Assembly (NCBI GenBank): GCA_002698995.1
Contig: PAAX01000014.1
Location: 62,001 to 126,000 of the forward strand
DNA: 64,000 nucleotides
Source: Ignavibacteriota bacterium
Lineage (GTDB): Bacteria > Bacteroidota > Ignavibacteria > Ignavibacteriales > Melioribacteraceae
Reading direction: 5' to 3'
The notes beneath the pieces were generated by a model that saw nothing but the letters and a program-made list of their open reading frames with translations, had not been told where the DNA came from and did not search any database. This document shows, one piece after another, positions 34,397 to 44,091 of the stretch (position 1 is its first letter; every line of letters begins with the position of its first letter). The position numbers were made by a program, and so were the translations under genes.

Positions 34397-36553
34397 TTAT
34401 TTAACTCCTAATTCATTCAGCACATTATCGGCATTACCTATAGTTTTAGCAACCCATAGAACATAACGAATATCAACTCCGATTGATCTGCTGTATGCAT
34501 CATCCCAGGCAAAGTCGTTTATTGTAGCTTCAAATGCACGGTCAAAGTTAACTCCAATTAGTTCACCTTTAGCATTTAAAATGGGACTTCCTGAATTACC
34601 GCCGGTAGTATCGGTATTGTAAAGAATTGCAACTGGAACGCCGCCCGCTTTTTCATCATAAAATCTGCCGAAATCTTTTTGCTGGTATGCAGTTTTTAAT
34701 TTATCGGGTACAGCATATTCCCCTCCCATAAAGCTTTTTTCAATTATTCCGTCTAAAGTAGTTATTGGTTTGTAAAAAACTGCATCAGCAGGTTCGTAAC
34801 CTTTAATGAAACCATAAGTTAAACGAAGAGTGCTGTTTGCGTCCGGTGTAAAAGTGGTTTTGTTTTTCAGCTTTTTTACTTCAGCTAATTTTGGCATCAA
34901 AACTTGAAGTGTACCACTTATATTACTTTCTAGTTTTTCAATTTCTTCTTTCTGTTTTTTAAGTTCTACAACAAAATCAATTAGCGGATCATTTAAGTCA
35001 CTAATTTCATCATAAGAAAGGTCTAAAGCTTTGTTGAAGAAATCGGGATTACCAATTTCAGTAGATAATAATTCTTCAATATAGTTTGATAACTCTTCTT
35101 CAAAATTAGTACCGTTAACTCTAGCTTTTACAGCTTTTATTGTTGATGTTTCAGAAAAAGTTTCGGTATCATAAAGCATTTTATAAATAAATTCATCTTC
35201 AAAATCGTAATTCAAATCTTCATACTTTTTCTTCATTCTGTCTAAAGTTTCTTCAATCTTGTCTTCTTTAAAGGCAGATTTACGTTCAGAGTTTATCAAC
35301 TCTTTTTGGTTTGAATATTCAAGAAGAAAATCCGCTAGAGAAACTAAATCTGAAAATCTAAAAAATCTAGAAAACCATAAATCAGCCTCTGCAATATCAA
35401 ATCTCTTTTGATATACCTCTTCAATGTCTTTGAAAAGTGTACCGAATTTTTTCTTTAGATTTTCATCTGAATTTATAAACTCAGCTAATATTTTTTCTTC
35501 TGACTGCTTCTTTTCAACTAGATTTAGTCTTCTTAATCCAAGCATTTTACCGCGGTAATTTTTCATTACATTGGCAAGACTTTTAATTCTTGATGAATAT
35601 TTAATCTGAAGTTCTTCGTTTCCTTCACTTATACTTTCATAAATGCCTATCATATAAGAGTATAACTGCTCTGTATAAGGGAGATTAAAATTCTCTTGAT
35701 ATTCTAAAAATTGTGATGGATTATGTCTGAAAGTTCTTCCCGGATAACCAAGTATAAAAACAAAATCTCCTTCATCAACACCATTAGGATTTACTTTTAG
35801 ATATTTTTTAGGAGAATAAGGAATATTCTCTTCTGAGTATTCTGCAGCGCTTCCATCAGGTGCAACATAAGCGCGCATAAAAGTGAAATCACCCGTGTGT
35901 CTTGGCCAGATCCAGTTATCAGCTTCACCTCCAAACTCACCAATTGATCTAGGTGGAGCATAAACCAATCTTACATCTTTTATAATTCTATACTTAAAGA
36001 GAACATAAGATTCGCCGGCAAACATTTCAGATACTTCTGCAACAATTGAATTAGCTTCATCTTCTGCCGACTTTGCAATCTCTCTCATCTTTTTAGAAAT
36101 CGCTTTATTTCTTTCTGATAAATCTTCAATTCCTTCTACTGATTTCAAAATCTCAGCTGTTACATCTTCATATGATTCGGTAATTCTAACCACATAATTT
36201 TTAGCTGGAATTTCTTCTTCAAAGCTTTCTGCTAAAAATCCATTTTCTAAATAATTTTTTTCGGGAGTACTTACATTGCTTATTGCACCAAAAGCGCAAT
36301 GGTGATTTGTAATCATTAAACCTTTATCTGATACAAACGAACCGGTACAGCCATTAATTTTTACAAGTGCATCAATTAAACTTACTCCGTTGGGATTATA
36401 AATATCGTTAATTCCAATCTGTAAGCCTGCCTGCTGCAGATTTAATTTTTGAATTTCACTTAAAGGGTACATTCCCTCTTCGGCATCATATCTTAATGAA
36501 GCAGAAAGATTTAGAGATAAAAATAAAATCAATAAAATGCGAACTGTTTTCAT
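34397..36553 (-). CDS. S46 family dipeptidyl-peptidase, DPP11-like
   Basis: 718 residues with an N-terminal signal peptide (MKTVRILLILFLSLNLSAS). The S46 chymotrypsin-like core is complete: catalytic His85 in ITNHHCAFGA, the segment GEADNWIWPRHTGDF supplying the Asp, and Ser654 in TTGGNSGSPIL. A helical insertion (about 280-570) caps the active site. Arg672 in GVNFDRAFEAT aligns with Arg673 of Porphyromonas DPP11, which selects Asp/Glu at P1, whereas DPP7 has Gly there. It would release acidic dipeptides from peptides in the periplasm. Stand-alone gene, minus strand. Confidence 0.9.
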   Translation of the reverse strand: MKTVRILLILFLSLNLSASLRYDAEEGMYPLSEIQKLNLQQAGLQIGINDIYNPNGVSLIDALVKINGCTGSFVSDKGLMITNHHCAFGAISNVSTPEKNYLENGFLAESFEEEIPAKNYVVRITESYEDVTAEILKSVEGIEDLSERNKAISKKMREIAKSAEDEANSIVAEVSEMFAGESYVLFKYRIIKDVRLVYAPPRSIGEFGGEADNWIWPRHTGDFTFMRAYVAPDGSAAEYSEENIPYSPKKYLKVNPNGVDEGDFVFILGYPGRTFRHNPSQFLEYQENFNLPYTEQLYSYMIGIYESISEGNEELQIKYSSRIKSLANVMKNYRGKMLGLRRLNLVEKKQSEEKILAEFINSDENLKKKFGTLFKDIEEVYQKRFDIAEADLWFSRFFRFSDLVSLADFLLEYSNQKELINSERKSAFKEDKIEETLDRMKKKYEDLNYDFEDEFIYKMLYDTETFSETSTIKAVKARVNGTNFEEELSNYIEELLSTEIGNPDFFNKALDLSYDEISDLNDPLIDFVVELKKQKEEIEKLESNISGTLQVLMPKLAEVKKLKNKTTFTPDANSTLRLTYGFIKGYEPADAVFYKPITTLDGIIEKSFMGGEYAVPDKLKTAYQQKDFGRFYDEKAGGVPVAILYNTDTTGGNSGSPILNAKGELIGVNFDRAFEATINDFAWDDAYSRSIGVDIRYVLWVAKTIGNADNVLNELGVK

Positions 36554-36635
36554 CTATTCCTCGTTTTAATTAATTCATAATTGAAAGATAAAAAAATATC
36601 ATAAAGACTTTGAGAAAATCGGATTTATAAAAATT

Positions 36636-38099
36636 ATGTATTATGATTTTATCGTTATCGGAAGCGGATATGGCGGACTTTCAGCCGCAGCTTTATTAGT
36701 TAAAAATGGTTTTAATGTACTAGTTCTTGAATCTCATTCAAAGATAGGCGGATGTGCTTCTTTTTATAAAAGAAAAGATTTTTTGTTTGATGTTGGAGCT
36801 ACAACATTAAGCGGCGTTAGAAATGATCAACCGGTTGGAATTTTATTTAACGAACTTGGCTTAAAGCCTAAGCTAAAAAAGATTGATCCCGGAATTGTTA
36901 TTGGAATGAATAACAAATCAATTTTCAGATATTCTGACCAAGAAAGATGGATTGAAGAGGCTGAAAAACATTTCGGTGAGAAAAATCAAAAGACTTTTTG
37001 GAATGAAATTCATTCCATTGATAATTTAGCATGGCAGTTTGTAAACAAAAATTACAAACTACCGATTAGAAATCTTAATGATTTCATTGCGATTTCAAAT
37101 CCAAGTAATTTAAAATTTATTAAACTGCTAAGAACTCTTTTTTCTAGTGTAGAAAAAAGTATTGAAAAGTATAAGTTTTCAGATAATACTTTTTACAAAT
37201 TTTTAAATGAACAACTCCTTATTACTACTCAAAGTAAGATTGATGAAGCTCCATATTTAACTGCCGCAATGGGATTAGTATATCCGGCTGAGACATACTA
37301 TCCTTACGGTGGAATGTATAAGCCTGGTGAGCTTCTAATGAATTATATAATTCAGAGTAAAGCAGAAATTAAATTCAAAGAAAAGGTAATCGAACTAAAG
37401 CAGGTAAATGATTTTTATGAAGTAAAAACGATGAAAGGAAACAGCTATAAAGCAAAAGGAATTATATCTAATATTCCAATATGGAACATGGCAAAAATAA
37501 CCGAAGGGAATATTCAGAACTACTTTAGCAAATATTCAGAGAAGTTTAATTCAGCGTGGGGAGCTTTTACAATTAATTTTGCAGTTGAAGCCAAAGATGA
37601 TCTCCCGTCTGTATATTTTCAAATTCATACAGAAAAGGAAATTCCTTATTGTAATTCAAAGTCTATTTTTGTCTCTTTCTCAGAAAAAGATGATTTTGAA
37701 AAAGCCCCGTTAGGATTTAGAACTGTTACTATTTCAACACATACAGACGTTAACAACTGGTATGGTTTAACTAAAGATGAATATGAAAAAAGAAAAGAAT
37801 TAGCAGCCAGCTCAATATTGAATATTTTCGATAATTACTTTGCAGAAAAACTCGGAAATGAAAAACTTTTTCTCTTAAGCGGTACTCCAAATACTTTTGA
37901 ATTTTATACTCAGAGAGAAAAGGGATTTGTCGGTGGAATTCCACATTCGATAAAAAGAAATTTAATGTTTATGCCGCCGAATGTTACTCCTTTTGAAAAT
38001 CTTTACATGGTTGGCGATACTGTTTTTCCGGGACAAGGAACACCGGCAGTTATTTTAGGTGCTTTAAATGTTTCAAAAAGAATTATGGATAAGAAATAG
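36636..38099 (+). CDS. CrtI/CrtD-family FAD-dependent desaturase or isomerase
   Basis: 487 residues. The N-terminal FAD dinucleotide motif is DFIVIGSGYGGLSAAALLV, followed by LESHSKIGGCASFY and a GATTLSG segment; the C-terminus has NLYMVGDTVFPGQGTPAVILG, the carotenoid oxidoreductase signature. Such proteins desaturate or isomerise phytoene-derived carotenoids, though related ones act on retinol or other polyenes. No crtB, crtE or other carotenoid gene is nearby, so the substrate is open. Weak ribosome site. Confidence 0.8.
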   Translation: MYYDFIVIGSGYGGLSAAALLVKNGFNVLVLESHSKIGGCASFYKRKDFLFDVGATTLSGVRNDQPVGILFNELGLKPKLKKIDPGIVIGMNNKSIFRYSDQERWIEEAEKHFGEKNQKTFWNEIHSIDNLAWQFVNKNYKLPIRNLNDFIAISNPSNLKFIKLLRTLFSSVEKSIEKYKFSDNTFYKFLNEQLLITTQSKIDEAPYLTAAMGLVYPAETYYPYGGMYKPGELLMNYIIQSKAEIKFKEKVIELKQVNDFYEVKTMKGNSYKAKGIISNIPIWNMAKITEGNIQNYFSKYSEKFNSAWGAFTINFAVEAKDDLPSVYFQIHTEKEIPYCNSKSIFVSFSEKDDFEKAPLGFRTVTISTHTDVNNWYGLTKDEYEKRKELAASSILNIFDNYFAEKLGNEKLFLLSGTPNTFEFYTQREKGFVGGIPHSIKRNLMFMPPNVTPFENLYMVGDTVFPGQGTPAVILGALNVSKRIMDKK

Positions 38100-38103
38100 G
38101 AAT

Positions 38104-38421
38104 CTAGAAAATTTTTTGTCCCCAAAATCCAAGATACTTTTTGATTGTCAAATCGCCAAGAACTTTACACTGGCAGGCTAATCTTAAATTTTGGTTTTCT
38201 TTATGCGGAGGAAAATTCAATCTAACAATTTCAATTTTGGTTTTAGAAGAGACTTCACCAATAATATGAACTGCACATGTACCGCAAGTTCCCAAACCTC
38301 TGCAGTTAACAAATTCTGAAAATCCATTATAAGGAGTAAGCTGATTTTTAATTAAAACCTTTCTGAGATTTTCATTCTTTTTACATTCAACATGAATACC
38401 GTTGTAATTTATTATTGGCAC
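38104..38421 (-). CDS. Plant-type [2Fe-2S] ferredoxin
   Basis: 105 residues. Cluster cysteines C40, C46 and C49 (NCRGLGTCGTC) plus C83 (LACQC) follow the CX5CX2C...C arrangement of chloroplast/adrenodoxin-like ferredoxins. No transport signal, so cytoplasmic. It is convergent with the desaturase (4 bp between stops) and directly downstream of a small membrane protein gene; a link to the desaturase as electron donor is possible but unproven. Confidence 0.87.
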   Translation of the reverse strand: MPIINYNGIHVECKKNENLRKVLIKNQLTPYNGFSEFVNCRGLGTCGTCAVHIIGEVSSKTKIEIVRLNFPPHKENQNLRLACQCKVLGDLTIKKYLGFWGQKIF

Positions 38422-38422
38422 A

Positions 38423-38641
38423 TTATACCTTTTTACTGAAACTATCTTTTGAACGCTGTATTCTATCTTTTACTTTATCTAAAATTTTACGAGCCCAAAT
38501 AAATTCTGTGGCAAGAATTGATAGTCCAATTGGAATAACAATAAAAGCGGGACCGGGCAATACAATCAAAACAACTCCTATAAGTGTTATAGTTCCACCT
38601 ATAAGAAGAATGAAAAAGCGTTTTATTTGTTTAAAGGTCAT
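38423..38641 (-). CDS. Small PGPGW-like membrane protein
   Basis: 72 residues with one long or two short hydrophobic stretches (about 9-45) containing VLIVLPGPAFIVIPIGLSIL, the motif of the PGPGW transmembrane family, then a basic tail. Function unknown in all members. The ferredoxin gene starts 1 bp after its stop, so they form one transcript. Confidence 0.75.
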   Translation of the reverse strand: MTFKQIKRFFILLIGGTITLIGVVLIVLPGPAFIVIPIGLSILATEFIWARKILDKVKDRIQRSKDSFSKKV

Positions 38642-38757
38642 TTTCTCTTTTTAATTTATTGATAAAACAAATTTATAAATATTCCGTTCCTAAATGAACT
38701 TTAAAAGAAAGACTTGTATTTTAGATATGAAATCTGATTATAAAAGAAAGGGGAAAA

Positions 38758-40398
38758 ATGAAATTTCTAATTTTGGGATTATTAATCTTTTTAACTGCGG
38801 CTTGCACAACTAACAATTTTGATGAAGCAGTAAATTCAATTAATAAAGAAGAAATAGAGAAGCATGTAAAATTATTATCATCAGATGATTTTGAAGGAAG
38901 AGCGCCCGATTCCAAAGGAGAAGAACTGACTATAAATTATCTTAAAGGTGAATTTGAGAGATTGGGATTAAAACCAGCTAACGGAAACAGTTATTTTCAG
39001 GAAATTAATCTTGTTAGAATTATGTCTCACGCTTCATCAAAAATGATTATAGAAGGGAGAGGAAAAAAGATTGAACTTAATCATGCAGATGAATTCGTTG
39101 CTCAATCAAAACATCTTACAGATGAAATTGAAATTTCTGATGCGGATTTGGTTTTTGCGGGATACGGCATTGTTGCACCTGAATATAATTGGAATGATTA
39201 TGCTGATCTTGATGTAAAAGATAAATTTGTAATTGTAATGGTTAATGATCCTGGTTACCATACAAAGGATTCTTCATTATTTACCGGAAATGCAATGACT
39301 TATTACGGCAGATGGAGATATAAGTATGAAGAAGCTGCAAGACAAGGTGCAGCCGGAATTTTTGTAGTTCATGAAACCGGAGCCGCAGGTTACCCTTGGG
39401 CGGTAGTTAGAAACGGCTGGACCGGAGAAGAATTTACTTTAGATTCTCCCGATAAGAATACGAATAAATCAGAAATTGAAGGTTGGTTTAATCTGGATAA
39501 AACCCGAGAAATTTTTGCTGCTGCAGGTTACAATTTTGATGAAGAATTGGAAAAAGCCAAAGTAAGAGGTTATAAGGGATTTAATCTTGGATTAAAATCT
39601 TCTTTAATAATTAAGAATGACTTTTCGACATCCAAAAGTAATAATGTTTTAGCGGTTCTTGAAGGAAGCAAACATCCCGATGAATACATTTTTTATATGG
39701 GACATTGGGATCATATGGGAATTGATACAACATTGGAGGGAGATCAGATTTATAATGGTGCAAGAGATAATGCAGCAGGAATTGCTTCAATTTTAGAAAT
39801 TGCCGAAGCATTTTCTAAGCTTGATAAAAAACCGGAAAGATCAATCGTATTTTTTGCAACAGCCGTTGAAGAGCAGGGACTTTTAGGTTCGGCACATTAT
39901 GCGGCAAATCCAATTTTCCCATTAAATAAAACTGTGGCTGCAATAAATATTGATGCACCAAATGTTTATGGTGAAACTTCTGATATAACGCTAATAGGTT
40001 ACGGACAATCAGAATTAGATAATTATGTAAAAAGAGCAGCCGAAATGCAGAACAGAAATGTTCATTCTGATCCGACTCCGGAAAAAGGATTTTATTATAG
40101 ATCAGATCATTTCAGTTTTGCAAAAGTTGGAATTCCTGCTATTTATTTGAAATCGGGAAATAATCATATTCATCATGGTGAAGATTATATCGTTAATCTT
40201 CTTAATGATTATACACAGAATCATTATCATGAACCTTCGGATGAATTTTATGAAGATAAATGGGATTTACAAGGACTTGTAGTTGATACGCAGCTTCTCT
40301 TTAAGGTTGGAAATGAATTAGCAAATAATAATGACTGGCCTAAATGGAATGAGAAATCCGAGTTCAGAGCCGCAAGGGAAGCTAGTCTCTCAAAATAA
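38758..40398 (+). CDS. M28-family zinc peptidase, lipoprotein, with PA-like domain
   Basis: 546 residues starting with a lipoprotein signal (FLILGLLIFLTAACTT). An insertion of the PA type (about 120-270: VFAGYGIVAPEYNWNDYADLDV) precedes the M28 metallopeptidase domain. Zinc ligands and catalytic acid are visible: GHWDHMG, ARDNAAGIAS, VEEQGLLGS, NIDAPN and the terminal NHYHEPSDE. These enzymes remove N-terminal amino acids from peptides at the cell surface. A ribosome site AAAGGGG precedes the ATG. It is a paralogue of the protein encoded at 57799-59445. Closed by the hairpin at 40404-40458. Confidence 0.88.
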   Translation: MKFLILGLLIFLTAACTTNNFDEAVNSINKEEIEKHVKLLSSDDFEGRAPDSKGEELTINYLKGEFERLGLKPANGNSYFQEINLVRIMSHASSKMIIEGRGKKIELNHADEFVAQSKHLTDEIEISDADLVFAGYGIVAPEYNWNDYADLDVKDKFVIVMVNDPGYHTKDSSLFTGNAMTYYGRWRYKYEEAARQGAAGIFVVHETGAAGYPWAVVRNGWTGEEFTLDSPDKNTNKSEIEGWFNLDKTREIFAAAGYNFDEELEKAKVRGYKGFNLGLKSSLIIKNDFSTSKSNNVLAVLEGSKHPDEYIFYMGHWDHMGIDTTLEGDQIYNGARDNAAGIASILEIAEAFSKLDKKPERSIVFFATAVEEQGLLGSAHYAANPIFPLNKTVAAINIDAPNVYGETSDITLIGYGQSELDNYVKRAAEMQNRNVHSDPTPEKGFYYRSDHFSFAKVGIPAIYLKSGNNHIHHGEDYIVNLLNDYTQNHYHEPSDEFYEDKWDLQGLVVDTQLLFKVGNELANNNDWPKWNEKSEFRAAREASLSK

Positions 40399-40403
40399 TT
40401 AAT

Positions 40404-40458
40404 AAAAAGGGTTGTCTCATATTTATTAAGTTTCTAAATATTTTGAGATAACCCTTTT
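40404..40458. terminator. Hairpin between the M28 peptidase and CotH genes
   Basis: AAAAAGGGTTGTCTCA at the left pairs with TGAGATAACCCTTTT at the right, with a long AT-rich loop. T's and A's flank it, so it may terminate both convergent genes. The stem resembles the hairpin near 53536-53579 (AAGG...TTTCAAA type). Confidence 0.75.
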
Positions 40459-40473
40459 ATTAAATTATGAATT

Positions 40474-42123
40474 CTATTTTACCAGAATCAATTTCTTTGT
40501 TTGAATAAATGATCCGGCTTGCAGTTTATAGAAATAAACTCCGCTCGATAATTCAGAAGCATCAAAATTTACTTTGTAATTTCCTGGTTCTTTACTCTCG
40601 TTTACAAGAATCGCAATTTCATTCCCTAAAATGTCATAAACTTTCAAAGTTACATACTCACTACTCGGTACTGAATACTCAATACTGGTAGTAGGATTAA
40701 AAGGGTTTGGATAGTTCTGAGACAAATAAAAATAATTTGGTTTTAATTCAATTTCATCTGAAACGGAAACCGGTCCGCCGAACATATTATTATCAAGCCA
40801 GCTCAATCTAAAATTTATCCAGCTTTTCATGTAGTTTACTTCAGCAAAGTAAGAGTTACCGATAAAATAATTTGGCCAGACGTAAGTCCCTAAAACCGGC
40901 CATCTTTCAAAGTTTCTCTCTTGAGCATTATCTAAAAAAGTGTAAACCGAATCAATGAAACCAACAATGTTTGCAGAACTCAAAATGTTGCTTCTAAGAT
41001 TTATATATCTTTCTCTCACTTTATTTCTGAAGTTTTCATCATTAAATAATTTTTTCCACCAGAATGGTACTTGGAATTGATCCCCGTAAAGAAAGTCATT
41101 ATTGCTTGTTAAGTAGTCCAAAATCCATCCATCGGTGTTATATGCTTCATAATAATTTGCATTTCCAAAAGCTAGATTAAAATCCCAAATTGGTCCCATG
41201 TGAAGGAGTGAATCTTTATCATTTTTATCTTTATACATGAATGAACTTAGTCTGTATGCATCAACATTTTTATTAACTTCTTGAATAATGAAAAAGTCAA
41301 CAAAACTATTTACATCAATATATCTGCTGTACCCGGTTACAGGATCGCCATAATTGTCACTATTCATAAGGGTTTCAAAAGATTTTATATAGTTTTGAAT
41401 ATATGCTTTTTGCTCAGGAGCAATATCGGCAGCTTTTGGATAATCATATTGATAAAAAACTTTATTAGGAGAATTTTCAAACGGTAAAAAATCCGACTGC
41501 CATCCGTCGTTATCTTCTCCCGCCCATTTATCAACTTTAATAATGTAACCGCCTGTTAAATCAGTTCCGCTTATTTCATCGGGATCAAGTTTACTTATAT
41601 CAACTCTGTTTTTATCCCTTTTAATTTTTTCAAAAAGCAGATAAACTCCTTTATAATCATTGTTGATTACTACTTCAACAAATTTATATCTTGAGGCATA
41701 ATGACCGAATTCCCTGCCTAGTTTAAATGTCAATGCGTTTCGCATTAGAGATTTATCACTGTAAGGACCATTTATTATCCAATCTTCCTCTTCAGGAAAA
41801 TTAAGGAGCGAAACATTAATTCCCTCTCCGCTTGAGTCTCTCGTTTCAAATCCATATTGCTTTTTGGGGAACATCTGTGAACTTGAACCTCTTAATTCAA
41901 TTCCAATAAAACCATTATAATTATTAAAAGGATCAGTCAAATAATTAGTTTGATTTTCACCGTTATAAATAATGCCAAGCGATGCCGTAATCTTATCTTC
42001 ATCCGGAATTTCTTCACCGTAAGTATCAATCACAAAAATGGGTAAATTTGATTCTGTAAAATTCACTTGAGCATTTAAGTTGATAATCAAAATAAAGATT
42101 GATAGAAGTAATATTTTTTTCAT
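40474..42123 (-). CDS. CotH-kinase family secreted protein with T9SS sorting domain
   Basis: 549 residues from ATG 42123, which gives the signal peptide MKKILLLSIFILIINLNAQ; an upstream in-frame start would break it. The middle (about 50-400) carries CotH-family motifs: RGSSSQMFPKKQYGFETRD, NALTFKLGREFGHYASRYKFVEVVINNDYKGVYLLFEKIKR-like segment and GPIWDFNLAFGN. The end is a sorting domain (NYPNPFNPTTSIEYSVP, LKVYDILGNEIAILVN, VYFYKLQAG). CotH proteins are atypical kinases that phosphorylate spore-coat proteins in Bacillus; the secreted bacterial relatives have unknown targets. Probably displayed on the cell surface. Confidence 0.87.
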   Translation of the reverse strand: MKKILLLSIFILIINLNAQVNFTESNLPIFVIDTYGEEIPDEDKITASLGIIYNGENQTNYLTDPFNNYNGFIGIELRGSSSQMFPKKQYGFETRDSSGEGINVSLLNFPEEEDWIINGPYSDKSLMRNALTFKLGREFGHYASRYKFVEVVINNDYKGVYLLFEKIKRDKNRVDISKLDPDEISGTDLTGGYIIKVDKWAGEDNDGWQSDFLPFENSPNKVFYQYDYPKAADIAPEQKAYIQNYIKSFETLMNSDNYGDPVTGYSRYIDVNSFVDFFIIQEVNKNVDAYRLSSFMYKDKNDKDSLLHMGPIWDFNLAFGNANYYEAYNTDGWILDYLTSNNDFLYGDQFQVPFWWKKLFNDENFRNKVRERYINLRSNILSSANIVGFIDSVYTFLDNAQERNFERWPVLGTYVWPNYFIGNSYFAEVNYMKSWINFRLSWLDNNMFGGPVSVSDEIELKPNYFYLSQNYPNPFNPTTSIEYSVPSSEYVTLKVYDILGNEIAILVNESKEPGNYKVNFDASELSSGVYFYKLQAGSFIQTKKLILVK

Positions 42124-42226
42124 GGAAGTCTCTAAAGGATTTGTTAATCTTGTTTCAAATATAATCAAAGTAAGTGGATTTAGAATTAATTACTTATTTT
42201 TACCCTAAAATAATTATGGAGATTTT

Positions 42227-42592
42227 ATGCCCATTAAAATAGAAAAACCTACGGTAATTGAAGCAGCCGGCAACAAGCCAAAATTAATCGAAGAATTTTT
42301 CGGAAGAGTAAATTCAAAAACTGAGGAAATAAGTATAGCGAAGATGAAAAGTCCAGGCGGATGGGTAGAACCGGGACAAAGACCTGAATTTGATGAATAC
42401 ACAGTTGTACTTAAAGGGGAGATTAAAGTAGAAACTGAAACCGGTGAATTTTTTGTTAAAGCCGGAGAAGCAATTCTAACCAAAAAAGGAGAATGGATTA
42501 GATACAGTACACCTAGAAACGAAGGGGCTGAATATATTGCTGTTTGTCTTCCCGCTTTTTCTCCCAATACCGTGCACAGAGATGACGCTTAA
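42227..42592 (+). CDS. Small cupin-domain protein
   Basis: 121 residues, a single cupin barrel: PGQRPEFDEYTVVLKGEIKVETETGEFFVKAGEAILTKKGEW includes the metal-site pattern, although the first histidines of the canonical motif are replaced (QRPEFDEY). Possibly a small-molecule-binding or metal protein of unknown role. It converges with the GNAT gene, whose stop abuts its own. Confidence 0.72.
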   Translation: MPIKIEKPTVIEAAGNKPKLIEEFFGRVNSKTEEISIAKMKSPGGWVEPGQRPEFDEYTVVLKGEIKVETETGEFFVKAGEAILTKKGEWIRYSTPRNEGAEYIAVCLPAFSPNTVHRDDA

Positions 42593-43450
42593 TTAACCAA
42601 GCTCAAAGGTTGTTATTCCAAAAATTTTATTTAACGGGACTTCAGGCGGAGTTCCGTAATACATTCTTGCGCATTCAAAAACATATTTCATATTATATTT
42701 TTCAACAAGCTTTTTTGCATCTGTATTTACAATTGGAATATCAAGATAAAGTAGATTTCCACTAACAGAATTTGATGCAGCTTTATAAAGTTCATCTGCA
42801 GTGTTAAACTCATCGGCAAATAGCGGACATATTTTAAAACCACTATTAGCTTTTCTTACTATTACAAAACCTTTAAGCTTATTTTCATCAAAATACTTGA
42901 AAGCTTTTACTTCCGGCATTCCCAGCCAGTTTAACATGAAATTGCTTCTATCGAATCCAAAACATTCTTTATCGTAATTTAGGATTTCATCATAATCATA
43001 TTTAGTAATTGGCGAAATGTTCTTATCTGTTGTAAATTCTCTGCCAATCGCTTCATACCTCAAATCACGGAAAGCAATTTCAAATCCTCCTTTTTTATAA
43101 AATGGCTGCATATCAACCACACCGTCCATTCCAATTGAAGCATTTGCATTTAATCTTTTTAGCAATGTATCTCTTCGCTTGTACCAAAGATCTCTTCCCA
43201 ATCCATTAGCTCTAAACTTGGGTTTTACAATAAAAAATCCCATAAAACCAAATTCACCATTGTAAGAAACAATTGAACCGCCGGCAATTAATTCATCATT
43301 CTTATAAAAACCATAAAACCCATCCGGGTCAGTTTTATAATAAACTTCTGCATCATAAGGTCCGGGATTCCAGCCTTCATCATCTGCCCATTTAACAAGA
43401 GTTTTAACATCTTCAAAATTCAGTTTAACAAACTCTAATTCATGATTCAT
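42593..43450 (-). CDS. GNAT-family N-acetyltransferase with C-terminal extension
   Basis: 285 residues. The first ~135 form the acetyl-CoA-binding GNAT fold, with FFIVKPKFRANGLGRDLW giving the Q/R-x-x-G-x-G/A loop. A second region (about 140-280) resembles the acetyltransferase-18-type C-terminal domain found with YitH-like proteins. Substrate unknown. It lies upstream of a cupin gene on the other strand and 20 bp downstream of the Nudix gene in the same direction, so probably co-transcribed with it. Confidence 0.82.
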   Translation of the reverse strand: MNHELEFVKLNFEDVKTLVKWADDEGWNPGPYDAEVYYKTDPDGFYGFYKNDELIAGGSIVSYNGEFGFMGFFIVKPKFRANGLGRDLWYKRRDTLLKRLNANASIGMDGVVDMQPFYKKGGFEIAFRDLRYEAIGREFTTDKNISPITKYDYDEILNYDKECFGFDRSNFMLNWLGMPEVKAFKYFDENKLKGFVIVRKANSGFKICPLFADEFNTADELYKAASNSVSGNLLYLDIPIVNTDAKKLVEKYNMKYVFECARMYYGTPPEVPLNKIFGITTFELG

Positions 43451-43470
43451 TAAAATTCCTTGGTTGTTAA

Positions 43471-43929
43471 TTAGTAGAATTCCACACTATAATCTTTGTA
43501 TTCACCCTTTTCATAATTAAACTTTGCGCTAAAAAATTTTTCTTGAAAAAGCCATGGAATAAAAATCTTATCGCCGTCCCAAAGATTAAGTTCAAGCAGT
43601 TTATTGTTATCAATCCATTCCAATTTTCCTTCCGGGGAATCGATTAGATCTCCATCAAACTTATCAATTACAAAAAGAAAAACATACCAATCTTCTTTTC
43701 CATCAAACAATGGAAATGTAATAAAGCCTTTTAACTTCAGACTTTTAACAGTCAATCCCGCTTCCTCTTTTAATTCTCTAACTGCGCACTCTTCGGGAGT
43801 TTCACCAATTTCAAATTTGCCTCCAAGTCCGTTCCATTTCCCTTCATGATAATCATTCTGCTTTTTATTTCGATATAGCATTAAAGTTTTATTTTCCTTT
43901 GTTACGTAACAGAGAGTTGCTAATTTCAT
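43471..43929 (-). CDS. Nudix hydrolase
   Basis: 152 residues with a full Nudix box, GGKFEIGETPEECAVRELKE followed by EAGL, matching GX5EX7REUXEEXGU. The short, soluble protein and surrounding residues (ENKTLMLYRNKKQNDYHEGKWNGLGG) are like MutT/8-oxo-dGTP or related diphosphatases. Exact substrate cannot be told. First gene of a two-gene unit with the GNAT protein. Confidence 0.88.
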   Translation of the reverse strand: MKLATLCYVTKENKTLMLYRNKKQNDYHEGKWNGLGGKFEIGETPEECAVRELKEEAGLTVKSLKLKGFITFPLFDGKEDWYVFLFVIDKFDGDLIDSPEGKLEWIDNNKLLELNLWDGDKIFIPWLFQEKFFSAKFNYEKGEYKDYSVEFY

Positions 43930-44091
43930 TATTCAATCCGTTTTAGATTTACTTAAAAATATACTTTTAATTTTGTATTCCTTACCAATCCAATTTTTCA
44001 TCATCTAAAAAAGAGAGAAAAATATTTGTTAAATTTGTTTTAGTCAAATCAACCTATGGGCAAAATGTAAATTCCAATAAAAGGAAAAAAT

